From NCBI GenBank assembly GCA_004325065.1, contig PITI01000375.1, positions 1-13,368 on the forward strand: DNA of 13,368 nt, in the 5' to 3' direction. The notes beneath the pieces are model-generated. The model did no database searches and was not told the DNA's origin. It saw only the letters and a list, made by a program, of their open reading frames with translations. A program made the position numbers and the translations under genes. Numbering within the stretch: the first letter of the stretch is position 1; every line of letters starts with the position of its first letter. Below, piece after piece: positions 8,347-13,368 of this stretch. Origin of the DNA: Hamiltosporidium magnivora (taxonomy: Eukaryota > Microsporidia > Dubosqiidae).

Positions 8347-10128
8347 TAAAAATATTTTTTTTTGAATATAATTTATAACAAAAAACCTAAATTTTAATTG
8401 TTGAAAGGAATTAATTTCTATTAAGACGACGAAATATTTTGAAGAATAATCTAAGTTTATGTGCTTCAAATATTAATAAACTCGATCTGTTGACTTGAAA
8501 CAAATTGTTTGGCTTCTAATTGATCTTTTACTATATTTAGATTTGAAGTATTCTCATAAAGTTAAAGCAATGTACAAAATATTGTATGTCTAGGTATTAA
8601 AATCTTTTCATATAATTACATGACTGATAAATTCGAAGTAACTAGGTTAGGATAGTATATAAGGTGTGACTAATGAGAAATTTAAAGGTTTTTATTGGCT
8701 TGATGAGGTTTAGCATAATTTACAGGGGAACCATATTAACTAAAATTTTTAAAAATATCATGCAATAGAAGTTATTTGAATTTTATTTTTTAGGATTTAT
8801 TGCAAACATTTCTCTTTTTTTAAAATTAATAGAAATTTCAACTGATATTTCTTTGCTTTATAAAGTATATCCTTTATGTTTGCTAATCAGTCCTCTCTGT
8901 TATACCAGATATCCTTTGGTATCGATGCTTTTAACACATTAAAAAAATGTGACACATGCAACTATACACTTTGTGTTTCCATCAAACCGCAAATGAGCCT
9001 GACTATGTTTGACTTTGTTGTTTCTTTTGGGCAACTCTTGGAAAATACATCAAATATAGATTGAAATTAAAGAATTTAAAATGTTATATTGGTTTCTTTA
9101 GAGATTTTCTGATGATAAACAATGTTTATTTGTTTCTTTTTAAAACTATCAAAAAATCTAGCATCATGTATTAGAAAAAAACGGCAAGGTTGGTCTTAAA
9201 AACAAAAATTCGGTTGAATACTTGTATTGAGCAGATTGCATAAATTATTATATCGAAACATGGTTTTCCTGCTTCTGTCGCTACTAAAAAATTGAAGTTG
9301 GGACAATTCCGCCTTCTTTTTGTGAGCGTTTCTTGATATCAGTTACAATGTTGGTTTATATTTCTAGAAGAATCCAAACCTCGGCTTTTCATGACGAAGG
9401 CCTTAGCAGAAAACAGAAAATTGGGTGTCGCCGTGATTTTTTAAGTATCATAAATTTTCAGTTTAGATTTTATAAAAGGCATTAAAAAGCTTACTCCCTG
9501 GATTTTGTTTGGATTTTGAACTACAATACATATTAGATACTATTAGTATCACTATGTCTTCTTTTTTTTAGAATCTCTGGTTCTTTAGAACAATAATGTT
9601 TTTACTTTATTACTTATTCCCTTCCTCTTATATCTCCTAGTGTTGAGTATGACCAGAGGAAAATTTCCTGTTTGTTTCTTCAATCTGTTTTAACTCGGTA
9701 TTATAGGAAATTATTCTATAGATCTAAGGTTGTTTATATCCCACCACAATGCAGCAATGATTTCCCTACGAACAACACACTCATGCCAAACAGATAGTTT
9801 TTAATATAGATCTCTTTCTTCCACTTAATTAATTCTTTTATGGATTAAAAATCTAGATCGAATAATTTTAGTCTCTATAAGCATTATTGATATGTGTTTA
9901 AATCCATCCATCCAATGAATTATTTTGGTCCCAAAAAGTACTGATTTGGGCTTGAATAAAAACAAAACACATGTTTGAACAATCTTTATACATAAAAAGC
10001 AACTCTTTGTTGTTATTTTCAAAATATATATAATTTGGGAAAGAATTATCTTTCCGGAGAAGTTTTATAAATTTATAATTTAATTAACTGATAAAAAAAA
10101 ATGTTATCATTTTTAATTAATTAATTTA
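8347..10128. other. Long spacer, no supportable gene; possible relics at 8870-9800
   Basis: The first 500 bases are plain AT-rich DNA. From about 8870 to 9800 there are mildly GC-richer stretches and short open runs: an ATG run of 62 codons at 8876-9064, and plus-strand pieces such as KHGFPASVATKKLKLGQFRL near 9260-9320 and TKALAENRKLGVAVIF near 9395-9440. Stops interrupt all of them and I recognise no family. They read like an old, unassigned relic. No repeat units shared with the LINE copies were found here. Confidence 0.45.
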
Positions 10129-10140
10129 ATATAAAAATAT
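10129..10140 (+). promoter_or_regulatory. TATA-like element of the LRR gene
   Basis: ATATAAAAATAT lies 26-37 bases before the ATG at 10166, inside a longer stretch made almost only of A and T (about 10103-10144). The position suits a TATA box for a gene with a short leader. No CCC or GGG motif is present next to this start. Confidence 0.4.
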
Positions 10141-10165
10141 TCAAGAAATTTATTTCTTTAACTCC

Positions 10166-12484
10166 ATGGATAAAATTTTTAGAACGATGTTTTCAAATAA
10201 GAATATTTGTGATCAAAAGATTGTGCGTTTCTTCATTTGGATCTTTTTAATTGTCGATCTAAAAGTAGACAATCGATTCGTTATACATTTTTATGATGAA
10301 ATGAATAACGGGGAAACGGACGTATACAGCATGAACAAAAATAGTATTTGCTTTTCTAGGTTTGTCAAAAAGAAGTACGACTGTTACGTACATAATGAAT
10401 GTATTAAATGCTCACAATTCTTAATTGAAAATGAAAACGATTTTCCATTAAATTTCAAAAATAAAGATGAAGGTGAATCGGACCATTGCATTTTTTTGAA
10501 TACAAAAGTATTAAAATTCAATGACTTTTTGTATTTTTTTAAAATAATAAAAGAAATATCTGAATTAAAAGAAAATTTTAAGATCTGTGATTTCCTACTG
10601 ATTTTACGTATACTTGATGCTTTCAAATTCGAGGTAGATAAAAATTTCAATCTAATTGTTCGAAATCTTTTACTTTCCATTGTTTTCAATAGTAAATATA
10701 TCTACGCAAACAATAATTTAAAAGGTAAAACAATTGTATCAACATCGATGCTAAAGCTTCTTTTTAAAGAATTTGGTAGAATATATTTTCTAGATGCAAG
10801 TTTATTTTTTGAAAATGCATCTGGAATCAAAATTAAAGAAATTTTAAACAAAAATTTTGATATAAATTTTATATTTGATCCAAAATTTGTTTGTATAAAT
10901 TCAACTTTTATTACTGTAATAAACGAACTCGTTGAATCCAATTTAGAATTTTTAATTTCTTTTAGAATTATTTTTGCAAATATTCGAAATACTCGTGCCA
11001 TTTTATACGGAAATAGAAGTTCAATTCGAAATATTTCATCCCGCATATGTTATATATTATTTTCAAATATCGAGAAGTTTTGTTTTCATTCTTGGGAAGA
11101 TATGAATTTCTTTAATTCAATGTGTGATAAATTGATATATAAAAAAGTAACAATTCTGATTTTTTTTCGTTGCCGTTTTTCAGTGTTTTCTGAAAGCCCC
11201 TTTAATGCTTTTAAATCTCTGACTCGCATTTATTTTATCAATTCCTATATAACAAATCCTATATCACTTGGTAAACTTTACACGTATTTAGAATTGATTT
11301 TTTCCTTTTATAATGAAATAACAAACGAAACGAATGCTGCGAAAATTTTGAAACTAGCGACTGATATACAACCTCAGTTTGATAATATCGATGCGGTTCG
11401 TTTTTTTGATTTTAATAAATCATTAATGATATCCCAAGAATTTAAAAGCTCTGAATATCTCGTTTGTCTAGTTGATGAGATATATTATGTAGGATCATAT
11501 TTCGGAATATATATGAGTGTTTCTACTTTTCCACAAAATGTTAAAAGCATTTCTGTTATATTTAAAGAAGTTTCTCTAAGGGGATTTCAATTACAAAATC
11601 CTTCAATATTTAACACTACTAGAGAATTATCTATCTTGGATTCTGAATTTTCTAACGAATTTTTATTGGATATTTTATTGTTACCGCATTTAGAGGAATT
11701 TGTCATATGCAATTGTAAAGCTTTATTTGAGAAAAATCTTACGTTTGAAAAGCGATCATCTATAAATAATTTTTCTATATCTGGAAGTACCTTCACAAAT
11801 TCCGAGGAAATGATTAATTTTGTGAATTGCATGCCAAATTTAAAAAGCTTAACGCTTCGTAACAATAAAAACCTATATATGTTTCAAAGTATATCTACAA
11901 ACAATATGATTTGGTCAAGTTCTCTAGAAATTTTGATGCTGTTAGACGAGAGAAAATTTCAAGGCGTTTTACCAAACCTTTCTTGCCTTAAAATTATTAA
12001 AAATTTTAAATTTGATTATGGATTATACGATGAAGGTTCGTTATTACAATTAATGGGTAACCAAGGTTTGATAAATGTTTGCAATCTGTCGGTATATAAT
12101 TTCAAAATAGGCTCACGTGATAAAGATGCGATAAAAAATATTTCAGAAATAAAAAATCTATCGTTCTTTAATTGTACATTTATAAATATCACATTTTCGC
12201 AGCTATTCGATCCCACAAAAAAATATACAATTGAAAAGTTAATTTTAGAAAGAATTCTACTCACGGTTGTGGACATTCTATTTCTATCGAATCTTGCTTG
12301 TTTAAAATATTTAGAAATTGAAACCAGTGGTTTTTTGTTTCAAAGTAAAGATTTCTCTAAGGTTGTTCTTTTAAACTTATCACAACTTCGTATAAGACTT
12401 AAAGTTCCGATGCAGTTTTTGCGTGAATTAAATTATTTCAAAGAGGTTATGCAATCTAGTAACCTAGAAATCTATGAATTCTAA
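10166..12484 (+). CDS. Large leucine-rich-repeat-like protein, probably secreted or surface
   Basis: The 772-codon frame is intact and intron-free. A hydrophobic run (VRFFIWIFLIV, residues 20-30) behind a short basic N-terminus could be a signal peptide or anchor; the next Met, at residue 8, would shorten the n-region. A cysteine cluster (DCYVHNECIKC, about 72-82) follows. The C-terminal third holds irregular leucine-rich repeats: TRELSILDSEF, LEEFVICNCKAL (~508), LKSLTLRNNKNL (~558), LEILMLLDERKF (~587), VCNLSVYNFKIG (~638), IKNLSFFNCTF (~662), IEKLILERILL and LKYLEIETSGF (~690-718), QLRIRLKVP (~737). The pattern LxxLxLxxxxF/N repeats at irregular spacing, as in divergent microsporidian LRR families, which are often expanded and thought to act at the host interface. 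No membrane segment is evident at the C-terminus. LRR assignment is by eye; the middle third is unassigned. Confidence 0.88.
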   Translation: MDKIFRTMFSNKNICDQKIVRFFIWIFLIVDLKVDNRFVIHFYDEMNNGETDVYSMNKNSICFSRFVKKKYDCYVHNECIKCSQFLIENENDFPLNFKNKDEGESDHCIFLNTKVLKFNDFLYFFKIIKEISELKENFKICDFLLILRILDAFKFEVDKNFNLIVRNLLLSIVFNSKYIYANNNLKGKTIVSTSMLKLLFKEFGRIYFLDASLFFENASGIKIKEILNKNFDINFIFDPKFVCINSTFITVINELVESNLEFLISFRIIFANIRNTRAILYGNRSSIRNISSRICYILFSNIEKFCFHSWEDMNFFNSMCDKLIYKKVTILIFFRCRFSVFSESPFNAFKSLTRIYFINSYITNPISLGKLYTYLELIFSFYNEITNETNAAKILKLATDIQPQFDNIDAVRFFDFNKSLMISQEFKSSEYLVCLVDEIYYVGSYFGIYMSVSTFPQNVKSISVIFKEVSLRGFQLQNPSIFNTTRELSILDSEFSNEFLLDILLLPHLEEFVICNCKALFEKNLTFEKRSSINNFSISGSTFTNSEEMINFVNCMPNLKSLTLRNNKNLYMFQSISTNNMIWSSSLEILMLLDERKFQGVLPNLSCLKIIKNFKFDYGLYDEGSLLQLMGNQGLINVCNLSVYNFKIGSRDKDAIKNISEIKNLSFFNCTFINITFSQLFDPTKKYTIEKLILERILLTVVDILFLSNLACLKYLEIETSGFLFQSKDFSKVVLLNLSQLRIRLKVPMQFLRELNYFKEVMQSSNLEIYEF

Positions 12485-12897
12485 AATTTCAGGATATCTT
12501 TCTATTTTTAATTTGCTTGAAAGTCTCATCGAAGCTTTTGCTAAGTTCAATACCTCGTGCTTTTGAAGAATTATTTTTATAGTAAAATAGTAAATTCTTA
12601 CAAGACTTGGTGACTATTTCTCCACTAAATCTCTATGTGATTCAAAATTTATCAATGGATTTTAAAGTTAGCACATACTATAATTGATAAATAATTTTGA
12701 TTAGAGGACTTTTTTAGTCTAACTGCTGATCTTTTTATAATACAAAACTACAGATTATGTGATTCTTTTATTTTACTGATACGAAGCTTTCTTGTTTCTT
12801 GTATTATTTTTTCAATTCATCTCACGTTTGCAAATGTATATTCATTCATGTAAAAATGAATGTATGTCTATATCCTTGTGAATATTAAAGACATGAA
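12485..12897. other. Spacer between LRR gene and LINE tail
   Basis: AT-rich, without an open frame worth naming. It must contain the 3' end of the LRR transcript, but no AATAAA lies close to the stop at 12482-12484. It holds a short hairpin at 12843-12862. Confidence 0.45.
12843..12862. repeat. Short inverted repeat (7-bp arms, 6-base loop)
   Basis: CATTCAT at 12843-12849 pairs with ATGAATG at 12856-12862. It is too short and AT-rich to be a convincing regulatory hairpin. It lies just beyond the tandem motif array, near where the LINE 3' end might join host DNA. Confidence 0.35.
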
Positions 12898-12996
12898 ATA
12901 AAGGGTGTTATTATTTATATAAAGGGGTATTGATTTCATTAAAAGGGTATATTAATAAAGGAGTTATCTGTTATTTTTATTAAAAGGTGTTAATAC
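12898..12996 (-). repeat. Array of degenerate AAAGGGTGTTA-like units at the LINE 3' end
   Basis: Five plus-strand units recur every 16-24 bases: ATAAAGGGTGTTAT (12898), ATAAAGGGGTATTG (12919), TTAAAAGGGTATAT (12939), AATAAAGGAGTTATC (12955) and ATTAAAAGGTGTTAA (12979). Read on the minus strand they form a pyrimidine-containing AACACCCTTTTAAT series, starting about 60 bases after the stop of the LINE frame at 13055. Short tandem repeats at the 3' end are known for several LINE clades and take part in template recognition. The decayed copy ending near 3690 has no such array. Confidence 0.5.
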
Positions 12997-13054
12997 GAAT
13001 GGAATACAAATTTTTATTTAATAAAATTCTGGGTTAAAATATTTTTTACCATTT

Positions 13055-13366
13055 TTACATGTTTTCTTCTACCTCTTTAACCACTATTGTTTCTTCTTCC
13101 AAATCCGACTCTTCATTTATGTTATTGGTCGGTTCCTCCAGAGTGGTTCCTCCTTGTGAAATAAGGGGTGTATTATTTTTTGGTTTTAAAATTTTAACAC
13201 CATCTTCCTCTCTTTTCGCTTCTTTTAAAGGGGGTATTGGTTCCTCATGCATCTCTGATCTCATAATAACACCCATTGACGCTCTCTCCCAGCTCTCTTC
13301 GGCATTTAGTCCTGACTCAAGTCCTCTTCGTCGATCAAAGGAAATTGTTTCGACTGTTTTCTTAAG
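13055..13366 (-). CDS. LINE retrotransposon polyprotein, C-terminal end (partial, continues past the window edge)
   Basis: The frame is open from the right edge to TAA at 13057-13055 and gives 103 residues. The first ~30 (LKKTVETISFDRRRGLESGL, then NAEESWERAS) match the tail of LINE polyproteins and, within this window, FKKTL and KELESGLNVEECYESVS of the relic at 2789-3690. An internal ATG at 13276 is therefore not the start: the homology continues upstream of it. The rest is a charged, probably disordered tail rich in Glu and Asn (EESDLEEETIVVKEVEENM). The intact protein would carry the reverse transcriptase and probably an endonuclease for target-primed insertion. AATAAA on the minus strand (13018-13013) lies 37 bases after the stop. 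No stop or frameshift is seen, unlike the other copies, so this may be a young or active element. Confidence 0.82.
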   Translation of the reverse strand, partial: LKKTVETISFDRRRGLESGLNAEESWERASMGVIMRSEMHEEPIPPLKEAKREEDGVKILKPKNNTPLISQGGTTLEEPTNNINEESDLEEETIVVKEVEENM

Positions 13367-13368
13367 TA

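Noticed and set aside
9825..10022. A 65-codon minus-strand frame before the LRR gene
   Set aside because: It has no recognisable domain, no start-proximal signal, and a composition typical of random AT-rich DNA.
10384..12276. Open frames on the minus strand inside the LRR gene
   Set aside because: They are antisense shadows of a long intact frame, without recognisable domains or starts of their own.
13055..13276. A stand-alone 73-residue acidic protein starting at the ATG at 13276
   Set aside because: The frame stays open to the window edge, and the 30 residues before that ATG match the LINE relic, so the ATG is internal.

Overview
The window looks like nuclear DNA from a microsporidian, probably one of the large, gene-poor, AT-rich genomes. 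Three signs point there. The genes have no introns and sit in long A/T-rich spacers. They carry microsporidian-style signals: a CCC motif against a start codon and AATAAA at or just after stops. The gene content also fits: a lone cis-prenyltransferase, a small C-terminally anchored protein and a large secreted-looking leucine-rich protein. The species cannot be named from the sequence alone.

Three genes look intact. A short protein with one C-terminal membrane segment lies at 4543-4986 (+). A cis-prenyltransferase of the DHDDS/Rer2 type, with a long Lys/Asn-rich insertion, lies at 6700-7770 (-). A 772-residue leucine-rich-repeat-like protein with an N-terminal hydrophobic stretch lies at 10166-12484 (+). 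A fourth frame, 13055-13366 (-), runs in from beyond the right edge. It is the C-terminal end of a non-LTR (LINE) retrotransposon reverse-transcriptase polyprotein and is free of stops.

Much of the remaining explained DNA is wreckage of that same LINE family. The best piece, 2789-3690 (+), keeps the zinc-finger and C-terminal domain of the polyprotein in successive reading frames, broken by stops and frameshifts. Its last part aligns in nucleotide sequence with the intact frame at the right edge, on the opposite strand. Smaller pieces lie at 609-708 (+), 800-1121 (-) and 8114-8346 (+). The GC-richer opening 1-320 is probably a leader of a related element. These pieces stand out from the AT-rich background by higher GC.

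The genes do not form an operon or a shared pathway: one serves dolichol synthesis, one is a membrane-anchored protein of unknown role and one is a probable secreted or surface LRR protein. The main story is a sparse genome invaded by LINEs, with one possibly live copy at the right edge and at least four decayed ones. The long spacers 1122-2788, 4987-6699 and 8347-10128 hold no gene I can support, though parts may be unrecognised relics.
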